DNA of 64,000 nt from Desulfuromonadaceae bacterium (GCA_028683855.1 JAQUHA010000001.1:186001-250000); one strand, 5' to 3'; shown: positions 45,287 to 55,277, numbered from the stretch's first letter. The notes: a model not told the origin generated them from the sequence alone. Numbers and translations are program-made.

Positions 45287-47626
45287 TTACCTCGTAGTCA
45301 ATTGTGAATTCAGATAGGCGTTGATAATATCCATATAAACTTCACGAGGCTTACTTGTCCCGTCACTCTGGGCTATCATCCCCTCGCTCTCCATCATTTC
45401 AACAATACGTGCGGCACGGTTGTAGCCGATTCGAAGGCGGCGCTGAACCATGGAAATACTTGCCTGTTTTGTCTCTGCAACAAGCCTTAATGCGTCTTCC
45501 CACCTCTCATCCTGAACTTCGTCCTCACCGCTGCCGCTCTTTTCATCACTATCTTTCATCTCAAGAATAGACTTTTCGTAAACCGGCTTACCCTGTTTTT
45601 TAAGGAAATCTACGACACGCTGCACTTCGGCGTCAGAAACAAAGGCACCGTGAATGCGCTGTAGTCGCGACGTTCCGGGCGGCATATAAAGCATATCGCC
45701 GTTGCCTAGAAGGCTTTCAGCTCCGTTTGTGTCTAGGATGGTGCGTGAATCAACTTTCGATGTCACCTGAAACGAAATTCTGGAGGGGAGATTAGCTTTT
45801 ATCAGCCCGGTAATAACATCCACAGAGGGGCGCTGTGTGGCAAGAATCAGATGAATTCCCGAGGCACGCGCTTTCTGGGCAAGACGGGCTATATGCTCTT
45901 CAACATCGCGACCGGCAACCATCATCAAATCAGCCAATTCGTCCACAATAACTACAATATAGGGTAGATGAGTATGTTCCAGAACTTCACCATCATCAAC
46001 TACGAATGGAATAGGGTCGATTGCTTCGTCTCCATCCTCAACAACCTCTTCCAGCTCTTCAATTATTTCGGCATCAGAAATTGAGCCATGCTCTTCCTTC
46101 TCAAGAAGCTCTCCGGCTAGTTTTTTGTTGTAGGAATCAATGTTGCGGACACCTTTGTCAGAAAGCAGCTGATAGCGCCGCTCCATCTCATTAACCGCCC
46201 ACTTTAGTGCAAGCGAAGCCTTTTTCGGCTCGGTAACAACCGGCAGGAGCAGATGCGGAATCCCTTCGTACATTGAGAACTCAAGCATCTTAGGGTCAAC
46301 CATTATTACCCGCACATCCCTTGGGGTAGAGGTATAAAGCAGGGAGAGAATCATCGTGTTAATAGAGACCGACTTGCCGGAACCGGTTGAACCGGCTACG
46401 AGAAGATGAGGCGCCTTGGCTAGATCGGTAACTACGGGAAGCCCCGCTATATCTTTGCCAAGAGCCAGCGGGAGTTTCATTCTGCTGTGCGAAAAATGCT
46501 CGCAATTAAAAATTTCGCGGAGAAACACCATGTCTCTGTCGCGGTTAGGGACTTCGATCCCTACTACGCCTTTTCCGGGTATCGGTGCCACAATTCGGAT
46601 CGACATCGCCTGCAGCGCCATTGTCAGGTCATCGGTCAAGCCCGCAATACGACTGATTTTTATCCCCGGTGCCGGAGCATATTCGTACATTGTGATAACA
46701 GGGCCGGGGCAGATTTCAACAACTTCACCATCAATGTTATAATCTTTGAGTTTCTTTTCCAGGAGTCGTGCATTCATGGTCAAAGCATCGCGATCAAGAG
46801 TTTTCTCCGTCGCAGGGGGAACATCCAGCAGAGAAAACGGCGGGGTATGAAAATCACCTTCAGCTTTGATAAATTCAAAAGTTTCCTGAACTGCCGCCGT
46901 TTTAGCCTCCTCTTTTTTCTTATCTTTCTCCTTTTTGATAAGGTTGGGCCGGGGCGGAACCATCGGTTTTATCACCGGACCGGCTGACGATTGTGCGTGC
47001 GGGACTCCATCCAGTTTTGCCTTGGCACGGCTCTCCTCTTCACGTGTGCGAATCCGGCTATCCTGCCATGCGTTCCATTTATGTTTAAAGTTGTCGAACC
47101 ACCACCCGGCAAATAAAATAAAGGAAAATTTAGACAGAATCATGATCGATGCTGCCAGTGCAGGTAAAAGCAGCAGCAGCGCTCCGGTTATTCCGACAGT
47201 GCTTTTAAGGGTGCGTGAGAATACAACCCCTACCGCACCACCAGTGGCAACTGTCTGCTCGAAAAGAACCGTTTTGTCACGAAAAAAGGCAAACAGAGTT
47301 GCAAGTGAAAAAAGAAGAGCGAAGGCTGCTACCAGCTTGTATGAACGTAGCCGGATCTCCTTGAAACGAAATAGAGTGTAAGCCATGTAAAGCAATGTTA
47401 CAGGAATGAGGTAGGATGCCAGGCCAAAGCTTATAAAGAAGAGATCGGCAATCTGTGCGCCCAGCCGCCCCCCCAGATTGTGAATGCCTGCCTCATTTGA
47501 ATAACTGTTCCAGGAGACGTCAGAGGAGTTATAAGTCATAAAAGCGAGTAAAATAAAAACGCCTATGGTGCCAAGCCCCATTCCCTGCAATTCTTTTGTA
47601 AGTTTCTCTTTTTTTGGTTCTTCCAT
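45287..47626 (-). CDS. ftsK: DNA translocase FtsK/SpoIIIE
   Basis: A 779-residue protein with four N-terminal membrane helices (within residues ~15-175), a charged linker, the alpha domain (YNIDGEVVEICPGPVITMYE), and the beta motor with Walker A (VAGSTGSGKSVSINTMILSL) and Walker B (YIVVIVDELADLMM). The gamma DNA-reading winged helix is at the C-terminus (QASISMVQRRLRIGYNRAAR). It pumps chromosomes through the division septum and activates dif recombination. The linker is short compared with E. coli. The upstream 248-bp gap also holds the aldolase promoter (divergent). Confidence 0.95.
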   Translation of the reverse strand: MEEPKKEKLTKELQGMGLGTIGVFILLAFMTYNSSDVSWNSYSNEAGIHNLGGRLGAQIADLFFISFGLASYLIPVTLLYMAYTLFRFKEIRLRSYKLVAAFALLFSLATLFAFFRDKTVLFEQTVATGGAVGVVFSRTLKSTVGITGALLLLLPALAASIMILSKFSFILFAGWWFDNFKHKWNAWQDSRIRTREEESRAKAKLDGVPHAQSSAGPVIKPMVPPRPNLIKKEKDKKKEEAKTAAVQETFEFIKAEGDFHTPPFSLLDVPPATEKTLDRDALTMNARLLEKKLKDYNIDGEVVEICPGPVITMYEYAPAPGIKISRIAGLTDDLTMALQAMSIRIVAPIPGKGVVGIEVPNRDRDMVFLREIFNCEHFSHSRMKLPLALGKDIAGLPVVTDLAKAPHLLVAGSTGSGKSVSINTMILSLLYTSTPRDVRVIMVDPKMLEFSMYEGIPHLLLPVVTEPKKASLALKWAVNEMERRYQLLSDKGVRNIDSYNKKLAGELLEKEEHGSISDAEIIEELEEVVEDGDEAIDPIPFVVDDGEVLEHTHLPYIVVIVDELADLMMVAGRDVEEHIARLAQKARASGIHLILATQRPSVDVITGLIKANLPSRISFQVTSKVDSRTILDTNGAESLLGNGDMLYMPPGTSRLQRIHGAFVSDAEVQRVVDFLKKQGKPVYEKSILEMKDSDEKSGSGEDEVQDERWEDALRLVAETKQASISMVQRRLRIGYNRAARIVEMMESEGMIAQSDGTSKPREVYMDIINAYLNSQLTTR

Positions 47627-47741
47627 ATATCGGGTATCCAGAATAGTGTTATTTTACAACCACCGCATACTACAAGGAATCGCCTTATGTAGGCAAAGAA
47701 AAAACGTAGATACTTTCACAAATGGATTATTGGGTGAGAAG

Positions 47742-47778
47742 AAGGTGTAAATTGCCCTGAACCGAGAGTTTACACCTT
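47742..47778. repeat. Perfect 10-bp inverted repeat upstream of the aldolase gene
   Basis: Arms AAGGTGTAAA (47742-47751) and TTTACACCTT (47769-47778) are separated by 17 bp. The right arm overlaps the first two bases of the putative -35 box, so it could be an operator. It may equally be a fortuitous hairpin, since no T-run follows. Confidence 0.55.
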
Positions 47779-47805
47779 GATTATACAGTTTTTGCATGGT
47801 ATTTT
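47777..47805 (+). promoter_or_regulatory. Probable promoter of the class II aldolase gene
   Basis: TTGATT (47777-47782), a 17-nt spacer and TATTTT (47800-47805) lie ~70 nt upstream of the ATG at 47875. Confidence 0.5.
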
Positions 47806-47874
47806 CTCCAGCGGTATCTGCTTACTGCTCTGCGTGGCTAATCCACATTAAATATAGCAACCGAGGGGGACTAA

Positions 47875-48852
47875 ATGGAAAAACAGAAGATTCATTACAG
47901 TGAACTGGGTTTGTCTAACACAAAAGAGATGTTCAGCAAGGCGATGGCTGGTAAGTACGCAATTCCGGCGTATAATTTCAATAACCTTGAACAGCTTCAG
48001 GCTATTGTTACCGCTTGTGTGGAGACTAACTCTCCGGTTATTATTCAGGTTTCCAAAGGTGCGCGTAGTTACGCAAATGAAACAATGCTTCGATATATGG
48101 CAATGGGTGCGGTACAGATGGCTCGCGAAGTCGGTTCCAACATTCCTATATGTCTGCACCTTGATCACGGTGATACTTTTGAGCTCTGTAAATCGTGTGT
48201 AGACAGCGGTTTCTCATCAGTAATGATAGATGGCTCCCACCTGCCGTTTGAAGAGAACGTGGCGCTTGCCAAAAGAGTTGCGGAATACGCACATCAGTTT
48301 GGTGTTTCTGTTGAAGCGGAGTTGGGGGTTCTTGCAGGCATTGAAGATGAAATTTCGTCGGAACATTCAAGCTATACGAAGCCGGAAGAGGTTGAGGAGT
48401 TTGTTAAGAAAACCGGTGTTGACTCTCTTGCCATTTCCATCGGCACAAGCCATGGTGCTTACAAATTTCCTGCAGGCAAACCGGTTCCACCGCTTCGCTT
48501 TGATATTCTTGAAGAGTGCGAAAAGCGCATTCCCGGTTTCCCTATAGTTCTGCATGGTGCTTCATCCGTTGTGCAGGAGTACGTTTCTCTGATAAATCAG
48601 TATGGCGGTAATCTGGAAGGCGCTTTGGGAGTGCCTGAGGAGCAGCTTCGTCAGGCAGCAGCGAGTGCAGTCTGCAAGATCAATATTGATTCTGACGGCA
48701 GATTAGCGGTAACTGCAAAAATCCGGGAATATTTCTCGAAAGACCCCAAAGAATTTGATCCGCGCAAATACCTTGGGGAAGCCCGCAAGGAACTGGTCAA
48801 GCTAGTTAAGCACAAAAATGAAACCGTACTCGGTTCAGCCGGCAAAGCTTGA
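47875..48852 (+). CDS. fba: Class II fructose-bisphosphate aldolase
   Basis: A 325-residue zinc aldolase. It has YAIPAYNFNNLEQLQAIVTA, the metal site CLHLDHGDTF, MIDGSHLPFEENV, the family block LAISIGTSHGAYKFP and IVLHGASSV, then KINIDSDGRLAVTAKIREYF. It cleaves or makes fructose-1,6-bisphosphate in glycolysis/gluconeogenesis; tagatose-bisphosphate specificity cannot be excluded. It is followed by a PilZ protein and a chemoreceptor on the same strand (23 and 30 bp gaps), possibly cotranscribed. Confidence 0.9.
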   Translation: MEKQKIHYSELGLSNTKEMFSKAMAGKYAIPAYNFNNLEQLQAIVTACVETNSPVIIQVSKGARSYANETMLRYMAMGAVQMAREVGSNIPICLHLDHGDTFELCKSCVDSGFSSVMIDGSHLPFEENVALAKRVAEYAHQFGVSVEAELGVLAGIEDEISSEHSSYTKPEEVEEFVKKTGVDSLAISIGTSHGAYKFPAGKPVPPLRFDILEECEKRIPGFPIVLHGASSVVQEYVSLINQYGGNLEGALGVPEEQLRQAAASAVCKINIDSDGRLAVTAKIREYFSKDPKEFDPRKYLGEARKELVKLVKHKNETVLGSAGKA

Positions 48853-48875
48853 TTTGATAGCGGGGGAGAGAAAAG

Positions 48876-49250
48876 ATGAGTACTCGCAAGTTTTCACGTG
48901 TACAATTTAATGTTGCAGCAACTATAAGAAACGCTGAAAGGCAGTTTCAGGGCGCCGTTGAAAATCTCAGTATGACCGGAATGTTTCTTGTAACTAACGA
49001 GTTCCTCGGAGAAGGAGAGCCTGTTGATATAACAATAATTCTTACAGGTACTCTTCCGGAAATCACGGTAAATTTCAGCGGAGTGGTAACCCGGATAGCT
49101 GAAAACGGCATCGGGTTCACTTTTGATAAAATTGATCTTGATTCGTATGTCCACCTCAAAAATATAGTTGCATACAATATTGATGATGCTGAGAAGGTTA
49201 TGGAAGAGATAAGCCACTCTATTGATGAAAAATTTGCTTCAGACAAATAA
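48876..49250 (+). CDS. PilZ-domain protein (predicted cyclic-di-GMP receptor)
   Basis: A 124-residue single-domain protein. The N-terminal RKFSRVQFNVAATI is a degenerate RxxxR motif and NLSMTGMFLVTNE stands for the second (D/N)xSxxG ligand-binding motif, both needed for cyclic-di-GMP binding. The C-terminus GIGFTFDKIDLDSYVHLKNI matches PilZ. It likely couples cyclic-di-GMP to the chemoreceptor encoded 30 bp downstream or to motility. Binding is inferred. Confidence 0.88.
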   Translation: MSTRKFSRVQFNVAATIRNAERQFQGAVENLSMTGMFLVTNEFLGEGEPVDITIILTGTLPEITVNFSGVVTRIAENGIGFTFDKIDLDSYVHLKNIVAYNIDDAEKVMEEISHSIDEKFASDK

Positions 49251-49280
49251 TGGATCTTGTTCAGTTTTGAGGAAATCTCT

Positions 49281-51248
49281 ATGAAAAGGCGTTCAACTAT
49301 CTATTTGGTTGCCGGATTTATGCTTGGTGTTTCAGCCCCTGTCGGTTGGATTGCGATCAGGCTTTTATTCTACTATGACCAGTCCCTTGGCTTATTTGAA
49401 CAGATCCTGCGAGATGTTCTTGTGAACAGTGAACATTTTTCACTGTACACCTATATGGGTGGCGGAACTGCCGTTGTATTGGCTACACTTGGTTATATGA
49501 TTGGCAAGAACGGAGATGATCTGCATGAGCGGGCGGTTGAACTCGATGTACTTCATCAGGAGGTTGCCGAGCAGAAGGAGGTTTTTGAAAATCGCTACAA
49601 GGTTCTGGATAGAAATATCAAAAATTTTCATCATATAAGCAGCAAAATTCAAAAATCACTTAAACTTGATGAGGTGTTACTTCTCTGCGCCGAAGGGCTT
49701 CATGATGTTCTGGGTTATGAGCGCGTAAACATTCTCCTCTCTGAGGAGGGGAAACGTCTCCGTTTTTTTGCTGCAGTGGGAACGGAAGGTTTTGACACTT
49801 CTGATGTGAGTATGCCGATAGACGAAAGCATTGGCGTTATCGGCAAATGCTTTATGGAGAAAAAAGTTTATCTCATTGACGATATGTCAAGCTACCCCTC
49901 TGACTACAGTTTAAAACCGCCGCATAACACTCTGGCTCCTCTGAGATCAAAGAGTTTTATTTTGTGTCCAATAGTCGTAAAGGACGAGACTATAGGTCTT
50001 TTTGGGATTGACAACAAAAACAGCCACCGGGCTCTGAATGACTCTGATGTAGATACGATAATGCTTTTTGCGGACCAGGTAGCGTCTGCTGTTACCAGAA
50101 TTAATCTGCTGCGCTCAATTGATACGCTGACTTCAGAAATGGAGAGTTCATTCAAGTTTCTGCTTGAAAGCAGAGATCAATATTCTAAGAATGTCGATAA
50201 CCTGCGTAATGGTGTTGATTCTGTCGCGGACGGAACTGCTGTTATAGCCTCCGCTTCTGAAGGGGTAATGGCATCGATTGATGAAACCAGTTCTGCCGTC
50301 AATGAGATTTCGGTTGCTATTGAACAGGTCTCAAAAAATCTGGATCACCTCGCAGGGGTGGTTCATCAGTCATCTTCTGCTATGGAACAGATTCACAGTA
50401 CTATCGGTAATGTTGAGGAGAATGCTGCTATCTCCCATGAAGTCTCTAATCAGGTGAAAGAGAGTGCCGAGGAGAGCCGTGCGGTAGTTATAGAGACAAT
50501 CAAAGCTCTTGATGAAATTAAAAACTCTGTAGGTCTCTCGTTTGATGCCATTCAGCGCCTCGCTGCGAATAGCACACGAATTGAAAATATTGTCAGTGTT
50601 ATAAACGACATAACTAAAAGAACTAATCTGCTGGCGCTTAATGCTTCAATTATTGCGGCTCAGGCAGGTGAATATGGTAAGAGCTTTGGTGTTGTAGCTG
50701 ACGAGATAAGAAACCTGTCGCTTCAAACCGGTCATTCGACGGGAGAGATTACTTCCATTATTGAAGAGATTATGAGCGAGTCAAAAACCGCTGCAAACAA
50801 CATCAGGACAAGTAGGGATCTTGTGCAGCGGGGTGTCGAACTGGGTCATACAACCGGGGAATCGCTCAAGGCGATTTTTGACAGCTCAACCTGTTCGCTT
50901 GATATGACAAAACAGATCAAACTGGCAACCCAGGAGCAGGTTACCAGTGTGCAGTTGGTAGCAAGATCTATGGAGGAGATCAGCACGATGACATCACAGA
51001 TCTTCGCCGCCTCCACCGATCAGTCAAAGGCGACTAAAAGCATTGCAAGATCTATTGAAACTATTAAAGATATGACTCATGAAATGGTGAACTCAACTTC
51101 ACGTCAGGTGAATGACGGTAAGTTGATAAGGCGAAATGTGGAATTGGTTGCCATCATGGTTACGGAAATGTTTGACAATATGGAGATGCGCAGGGCTCAG
51201 AGTGCTGAAGTTATTAAAGAGCTGGAGCAGATCAAACAGCTGAACTGA
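49281..51248 (+). CDS. Methyl-accepting chemotaxis-type protein with GAF domain
   Basis: A 655-residue protein. Two membrane helices (about 5-27 and 53-76) frame a very small periplasmic loop; a GAF domain (about 125-275, [20 protein letters not shown] to QVASAVTRI) follows, then a long helical signalling region. The hairpin tip [20 protein letters not shown] resembles the MCP consensus, but the usual EAARAGE is IAAQAGE here. Sensing would therefore be cytoplasmic, through GAF. ATG at 49281 is used; an in-frame TTG lies 24 bp upstream. It follows the PilZ gene. Confidence 0.9.
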   Translation: MKRRSTIYLVAGFMLGVSAPVGWIAIRLLFYYDQSLGLFEQILRDVLVNSEHFSLYTYMGGGTAVVLATLGYMIGKNGDDLHERAVELDVLHQEVAEQKEVFENRYKVLDRNIKNFHHISSKIQKSLKLDEVLLLCAEGLHDVLGYERVNILLSEEGKRLRFFAAVGTEGFDTSDVSMPIDESIGVIGKCFMEKKVYLIDDMSSYPSDYSLKPPHNTLAPLRSKSFILCPIVVKDETIGLFGIDNKNSHRALNDSDVDTIMLFADQVASAVTRINLLRSIDTLTSEMESSFKFLLESRDQYSKNVDNLRNGVDSVADGTAVIASASEGVMASIDETSSAVNEISVAIEQVSKNLDHLAGVVHQSSSAMEQIHSTIGNVEENAAISHEVSNQVKESAEESRAVVIETIKALDEIKNSVGLSFDAIQRLAANSTRIENIVSVINDITKRTNLLALNASIIAAQAGEYGKSFGVVADEIRNLSLQTGHSTGEITSIIEEIMSESKTAANNIRTSRDLVQRGVELGHTTGESLKAIFDSSTCSLDMTKQIKLATQEQVTSVQLVARSMEEISTMTSQIFAASTDQSKATKSIARSIETIKDMTHEMVNSTSRQVNDGKLIRRNVELVAIMVTEMFDNMEMRRAQSAEVIKELEQIKQLN

Positions 51249-51388
51249 TATAATACTCTGATATTTACCAATATCAGTTCACGGTTGCCTTCGTGAGAAT
51301 AGAACTGTTTGCGGGAACTGTTAAAAATCAGCCGCTGGACGGTTTGCAAAATGAAGCGGGATATAATGAATATTACTACAGATAAGCA

Positions 51389-51407
51389 GGCAGTCCATTT
51401 ATCTGCC
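51389..51407 (+). promoter_or_regulatory. First hairpin in the panB leader
   Basis: GGCAG and CTGCC pair around a 9-nt loop just upstream of a terminator-like hairpin, suggesting a structured 5' leader of panBC. No recognised riboswitch consensus was verified. Confidence 0.35.
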
Positions 51408-51414
51408 GTTCGCT

Positions 51415-51437
51415 ACGCGCCACACAGCGCGTTTTTT
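51415..51437 (+). terminator. Intrinsic terminator or attenuator between the chemoreceptor gene and panB
   Basis: ACGCGC and GCGCGT form a 6-bp stem around CACACA, followed by TTTTTT-type run to 51437, only 15 nt before the panB ATG. It may end the upstream transcript or act as a control point for panBC. Confidence 0.6.
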
Positions 51438-51451
51438 GTTATGGGAGGTTT

Positions 51452-52252
51452 ATGAAAAAGAAAATCACAATACCGGAAATTCTGAAAATGAAACAGAACG
51501 GTGAGCGTATTACAGTTCTGACAGCTTACGATTTCCCATTTGCCAGGCTTGTAGATGGTGGTGGAGTTGATGTCATTCTTGTGGGGGATTCCGTTGGAGT
51601 TGTTGTCGCGGGGCATGATACCACTCTGCCTGTCACAATGGATGAAATGATATATCATTCAAGAGCGGTAAAACGTGCGGATCCAAAAGCCCTTGTAGTT
51701 GCTGATATGCCATTCATGTCGTATCAGACCGGCATTGAGGAGGCGTGCCGCAACTGCGGTAGAATGATAAAAGAGGGTGGTGCCGAAGCGGTAAAAGTTG
51801 AAGGTGGTAGTAATATAGCCCATGTTATACGGGCTGTTTCCTCAATTGACATACCGGTTATGGGTCATATTGGATTGACACCTCAGTCGGTTCACCGTAT
51901 GGGGGGGTACAAGGTTCAGGGGCGAAACGAGCAGGCTGAACGAATTATGGATGATGCTTTAGCGGTTCAGCATGCTGGCGCTTTTGCTGTTGTGCTTGAA
52001 GGGATTCCTGCTTCGCTTGCAGCAGACATTACAAAGGAGCTTACGATTCCAACTATCGGCATCGGTGCAGGTTCATCCTGCGACGGTCAGGTTCTGGTTA
52101 TCCATGACATTCTAGGGCTGTGTGAAAAATATTCTCCAAAGTTTGTGAAACGGTATGCCGATCTTGCTCCACTGATATCCTCTGCTGTCGCAAGCTATGT
52201 GGCAGATGTCAAAAACGGTGAGTTCCCGACAGCAGAACATTCGTTTTCCTGA
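51452..52252 (+). CDS. panB: 3-methyl-2-oxobutanoate hydroxymethyltransferase
   Basis: A 266-residue enzyme of pantothenate synthesis that makes ketopantoate from ketoisovalerate using methylene-tetrahydrofolate. Signature blocks are [64 protein letters not shown] and [21 protein letters not shown] precedes the ATG. It is 7 bp upstream of panC, so they form a panBC operon, with a structured leader before it. Confidence 0.96.
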   Translation: MKKKITIPEILKMKQNGERITVLTAYDFPFARLVDGGGVDVILVGDSVGVVVAGHDTTLPVTMDEMIYHSRAVKRADPKALVVADMPFMSYQTGIEEACRNCGRMIKEGGAEAVKVEGGSNIAHVIRAVSSIDIPVMGHIGLTPQSVHRMGGYKVQGRNEQAERIMDDALAVQHAGAFAVVLEGIPASLAADITKELTIPTIGIGAGSSCDGQVLVIHDILGLCEKYSPKFVKRYADLAPLISSAVASYVADVKNGEFPTAEHSFS

Positions 52253-52259
52253 GGCTTCT

Positions 52260-53117
52260 ATGAAAATAATCAACAGCATTTTACATATGCAGGCTCTTGC
52301 AATTTCACCCGAGCGGGGTGAAAGAAGAATTTCATTTGTTCCAACAATGGGGTATCTACACGATGGGCACGCCTCTCTTCTGCGAGAGGCGCGAAAACTC
52401 GCTGATGTCCTTGTTTTATCCATCTTTGTAAATCCTATGCAGTTCGGAGCTAACGAAGATCTTGATAAATATCCGCGTGATATGGAGAGGGATTTCAAAA
52501 TCGCCGAGGAGTGCGGTGTTGATATTGTTTTTATTCCAAATGCTACCGAGATGTACCCGAATGGTTTTCAGACTGTTGTCTCCGTTCGGGATATCTCTAT
52601 GCCGCTCTGCGGAGCGAATCGTCCGGGACACTTTGATGGTGTAGCCACCGTTGTTACAAAGCTGTTCAATATTGTCCGCCCCGATATTGCACTTTTCGGG
52701 AACAAGGATTTTCAGCAACTGGCAGTTATCAGGCGTATGACTGCCGATTTGAATCTGCCGATTGAAATCGTCGGTATGCCGATTGTACGGGAGAGAGACG
52801 GTTTGGCAATGAGCTCTCGTAATGCTTATCTGACTCAGTCGGAACGTGAAAGCGCACTCTGTCTATACCGCTCGATTCTATCTGCCCGTGCATTATTCGA
52901 CTCTGGAGAACGATCAGCTGCCGTCTTAAAGAGAACGGTATGCGGGATTATTCAAAATGAGCCTTCCGCAACCATTGATTATGTCGAATTTCGGGATGCG
53001 GAGACGTTGAATGATGTAGAAGTTATCGATAACAGCACTCTTTTGGCGTTGGCGGTGAGGATTGGACAGACAAGATTGATAGATAACATGGTATTTGGTG
53101 AAAAACCCGGTTTTTGA
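52260..53117 (+). CDS. panC: Pantothenate synthetase
   Basis: A 285-residue ligase joining pantoate and beta-alanine with ATP. It shows the nucleotidyl-transferase HIGH-type motif [36 protein letters not shown], the [15 protein letters not shown] block and [11 protein letters not shown] at 52260 is chosen over an upstream in-frame ATG lying inside panB. A strong hairpin terminator follows the gene. Confidence 0.96.
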   Translation: MKIINSILHMQALAISPERGERRISFVPTMGYLHDGHASLLREARKLADVLVLSIFVNPMQFGANEDLDKYPRDMERDFKIAEECGVDIVFIPNATEMYPNGFQTVVSVRDISMPLCGANRPGHFDGVATVVTKLFNIVRPDIALFGNKDFQQLAVIRRMTADLNLPIEIVGMPIVRERDGLAMSSRNAYLTQSERESALCLYRSILSARALFDSGERSAAVLKRTVCGIIQNEPSATIDYVEFRDAETLNDVEVIDNSTLLALAVRIGQTRLIDNMVFGEKPGF

Positions 53118-53181
53118 CCGGAAGACGTGATGATGCCGATAGAGCGATGAAATTGGGTGGATAGAGCAAATCGTAATATTC

Positions 53182-53216
53182 AGAGGGGGCGCAAAATCTG
53201 TTTTTGCGCCCCCTCT
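53182..53216. terminator. Bidirectional hairpin terminator between panC and the ankyrin gene
   Basis: Near-perfect arms AGAGGGGGCGCAAAA and TTTTGCGCCCCCTCT flank a short loop. It lies between two convergent genes and could end both transcripts. Confidence 0.85.
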
Positions 53217-53235
53217 GGTAAACGGTAATAAATGT

Positions 53236-53649
53236 TTAGGCTTTTAGCCGCTCACCTTTTTTAAGAAGTGCCGCAGCCAGTGGATGATTATTTGTTTCCG
53301 CGTACAGGTGGGCGGTATTTCCGGCAGGAGTCTTGGCTGTTGGATTTGCACCGCCATCAAGAAGTGCCTGTATAGTCTGATTGCATCCGTAAATGGCTGC
53401 AAGCATCAGCGGTGTATGCCCCTCCCTGTCACGGGCATCAACCTCACCCCCTTTTTCGAGTAATATTCTGGTAATCTCGGTATGCCCGTTTGCTGCAGCA
53501 TAGTGCAGGGCGGTTTTCCCTTTGTCGCTACAGGCAGTTATGTCTGCCCCGCGATGCAGCAGATCCTGCACGAAATCCTTGAGTCCTTCTTTGGAGGCAC
53601 TGATCAGCGGGGTGTGGCCATGACGATCTTTAGAGTTCACGCTTTCCAT
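53236..53649 (-). CDS. Ankyrin-repeat protein
   Basis: A 137-residue protein made almost wholly of ankyrin repeats: four units recognised by DRHGHTPLISASKEG, SDKGKTALHYAAANGHTEI, DREGHTPLMLAAIYGCNQT and TPAGNTAHLYAETNNHP, about 33 residues each. It would be a cytoplasmic protein-binding scaffold; no signal peptide is seen. The ATG at 53649 follows GGAGGAG by 6 nt. Partner and pathway are unknown. Confidence 0.88.
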   Translation of the reverse strand: MESVNSKDRHGHTPLISASKEGLKDFVQDLLHRGADITACSDKGKTALHYAAANGHTEITRILLEKGGEVDARDREGHTPLMLAAIYGCNQTIQALLDGGANPTAKTPAGNTAHLYAETNNHPLAAALLKKGERLKA

Positions 53650-53655
53650 GTTTGA

Positions 53656-53725
53656 CTCCTCCGGCAGTAGTATTAACGGGTGCAAGTCCCGTGAAGTGCG
53701 ACGCTGCTCATTTCATGAGCCATAT
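53656..53725 (-). other. Structured 5' leader of the ankyrin gene
   Basis: On the minus strand two small hairpins, GCTCAT/ATGAGC around GAA, and ACGGG/CCCGT around seven bases, lie between the presumed promoter and the ribosome site. The second resembles a tRNA T-arm on the opposite strand but no tRNA fits around it. A regulatory RNA role is possible, unproven. Confidence 0.3.
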
Positions 53726-53874
53726 ATTTACAACATTGCTTCCGTATAACATAGTTTCTCTGTTAACGCTATCTGCTATTTTCTTTAATAATGATGCAAA
53801 GGTCCACAATAATTAAATGCTTGAATATATTGACTCCTGAACACTATAATGACCCCCTCGGAGGGAATGAACAG

Positions 53875-54480
53875 ATGAATGTATTTCAGGCAGATTTCAT
53901 AAAAAGCGCTGCAAAACCCAAGGATTATCCTCCGCCGGGGCTTCCGGAGGTTGCTTTTGTCGGCCGCTCCAATGTTGGCAAGTCATCTCTCATCAACGTG
54001 CTCTCCGGGCGGAAGGGTTTGGTCAGAACCAGCTCTACTCCAGGGAGGACGCAGCTGATAAATTTCTTCGACATAAACAGTCTGTTAACACTTGTTGACC
54101 TCCCCGGATACGGTTACGCAAAAGCTCCGCCTGCTCTACGCAAACAGTGGGGGCCTATGATTGAGTCATACCTCTCAATTCGTGAGACGCTGAAGGCGGT
54201 TGTACTTATCCTTGATATAAGAAGAGTGCCGTCCGACGGTGATATGCAGATGCTGCGGTGGCTTGAGCTATACAATATACCACCCGTTCTCGTGGTCACA
54301 AAATGCGACAAACTTTCTAAAAATGAGCAGGCGAAGCAGAGAGCGGTCATCGCTGCTGCAATAAATAGAGACAAAAATATGCTGCTTCCGTTCTCGGCTC
54401 TCTCAAAAGATGGGCGTGACCGGATCTGGAGCGAGATTACAGGGCTGCTTGAAATAAATTCAGACTTGGTAAACAGCTAA
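53875..54480 (+). CDS. engB: Ribosome-biogenesis GTPase EngB (YihA/YsxC)
   Basis: A 201-residue GTPase. G1 is [18 protein letters not shown]3 [13 protein letters not shown]4 [11 protein letters not shown]5-like PFSALSKDG. It helps assemble the large ribosomal subunit. ATG at 53875 with GGAGG 10 nt upstream is preferred to the in-frame ATG 84 bp earlier. The final TAA overlaps the ATG of folE2 by one base. Confidence 0.95.
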   Translation: MNVFQADFIKSAAKPKDYPPPGLPEVAFVGRSNVGKSSLINVLSGRKGLVRTSSTPGRTQLINFFDINSLLTLVDLPGYGYAKAPPALRKQWGPMIESYLSIRETLKAVVLILDIRRVPSDGDMQMLRWLELYNIPPVLVVTKCDKLSKNEQAKQRAVIAAAINRDKNMLLPFSALSKDGRDRIWSEITGLLEINSDLVNS

Positions 54481-55277
54481 TGAAGCATACTACAGATCAT
54501 ACTGCGATGCCGGATATGCAGAAACGCCCGGATAACCGCCGGATTCCGATAGCAAAGGTTGGAGTTAAAGATATAACTTATCCGATTGTAGTTATGGACA
54601 AAAACCGGACACTTCAACATACGGTAGCAAAGATCAATATGTACGTCGATCTTCCCCATCATTTCAAAGGCACTCACATGAGTCGCTTTGTAGAGATTCT
54701 CAATAAATACAGGGAACAGATCGCTCTTGATAAGCTCGAAACTATTCTTGACGAGATGAAATTAAAGCTTGGTTCGGAAAGTGCGCATCTTGAAATCCAG
54801 TTTCCGTATTTTATAGACAAAGCAGCGCCGGTCTCAGGTGCTAAAAGTCTTATGGAATACACCTGTGAATTCAGTGCATCCATGACCGACAGCCTCGACT
54901 TTGTCCTGGGGATCAAAGTTCCTTTAACCTCGTTATGCCCATGCAGCAGAGAACTATCACGTTTCGGAGCTCATAACCAACGGAGCATTATGACCGTTAG
55001 AGTCCGTTATCGCGACTTCATCTGGATTGAGGATCTGGTGGAGCTCATCGAACAGTGTGGCTCCAGTTCGCTGTATTCACTCCTTAAGAGAGCAGACGAG
55101 AAATATGTTACCGAACTTGCGTATGAGAATCCGCGATTCGTTGAGGATATGGTTCGAGAGGCGCACTCACGTCTGGCAGCGCTTGAAAACATAATATGGT
55201 TTACGGTTGAGGCGGAAAACTTTGAATCAATTCATAACCATTCAGCTTATGCTGCTGTCGAACTCGATAGACGATAG
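54480..55277 (+). CDS. folE2: GTP cyclohydrolase FolE2
   Basis: A 265-residue type IB GTP cyclohydrolase, the metal-flexible alternative to FolE. Family features are RRIPIAKVGVKDITYPIVVM near the N-terminus, the metal-binding Cys in VPLTSLCPCSRELS, FGAHNQRSIMTV and the end NFESIHNHSAYA. It makes dihydroneopterin triphosphate for folate and related pterins. No FolE or other folate gene is adjacent. It overlaps engB by one base. Confidence 0.94.
   Translation: MKHTTDHTAMPDMQKRPDNRRIPIAKVGVKDITYPIVVMDKNRTLQHTVAKINMYVDLPHHFKGTHMSRFVEILNKYREQIALDKLETILDEMKLKLGSESAHLEIQFPYFIDKAAPVSGAKSLMEYTCEFSASMTDSLDFVLGIKVPLTSLCPCSRELSRFGAHNQRSIMTVRVRYRDFIWIEDLVELIEQCGSSSLYSLLKRADEKYVTELAYENPRFVEDMVREAHSRLAALENIIWFTVEAENFESIHNHSAYAAVELDRR

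Noticed and set aside
53670..53690. T-arm-like CGGGTGCAAGTCCCG suggesting a tRNA
   Set aside because: No acceptor stem, anticodon arm or D-arm fits around it, and the T-loop lacks the usual TTC start.
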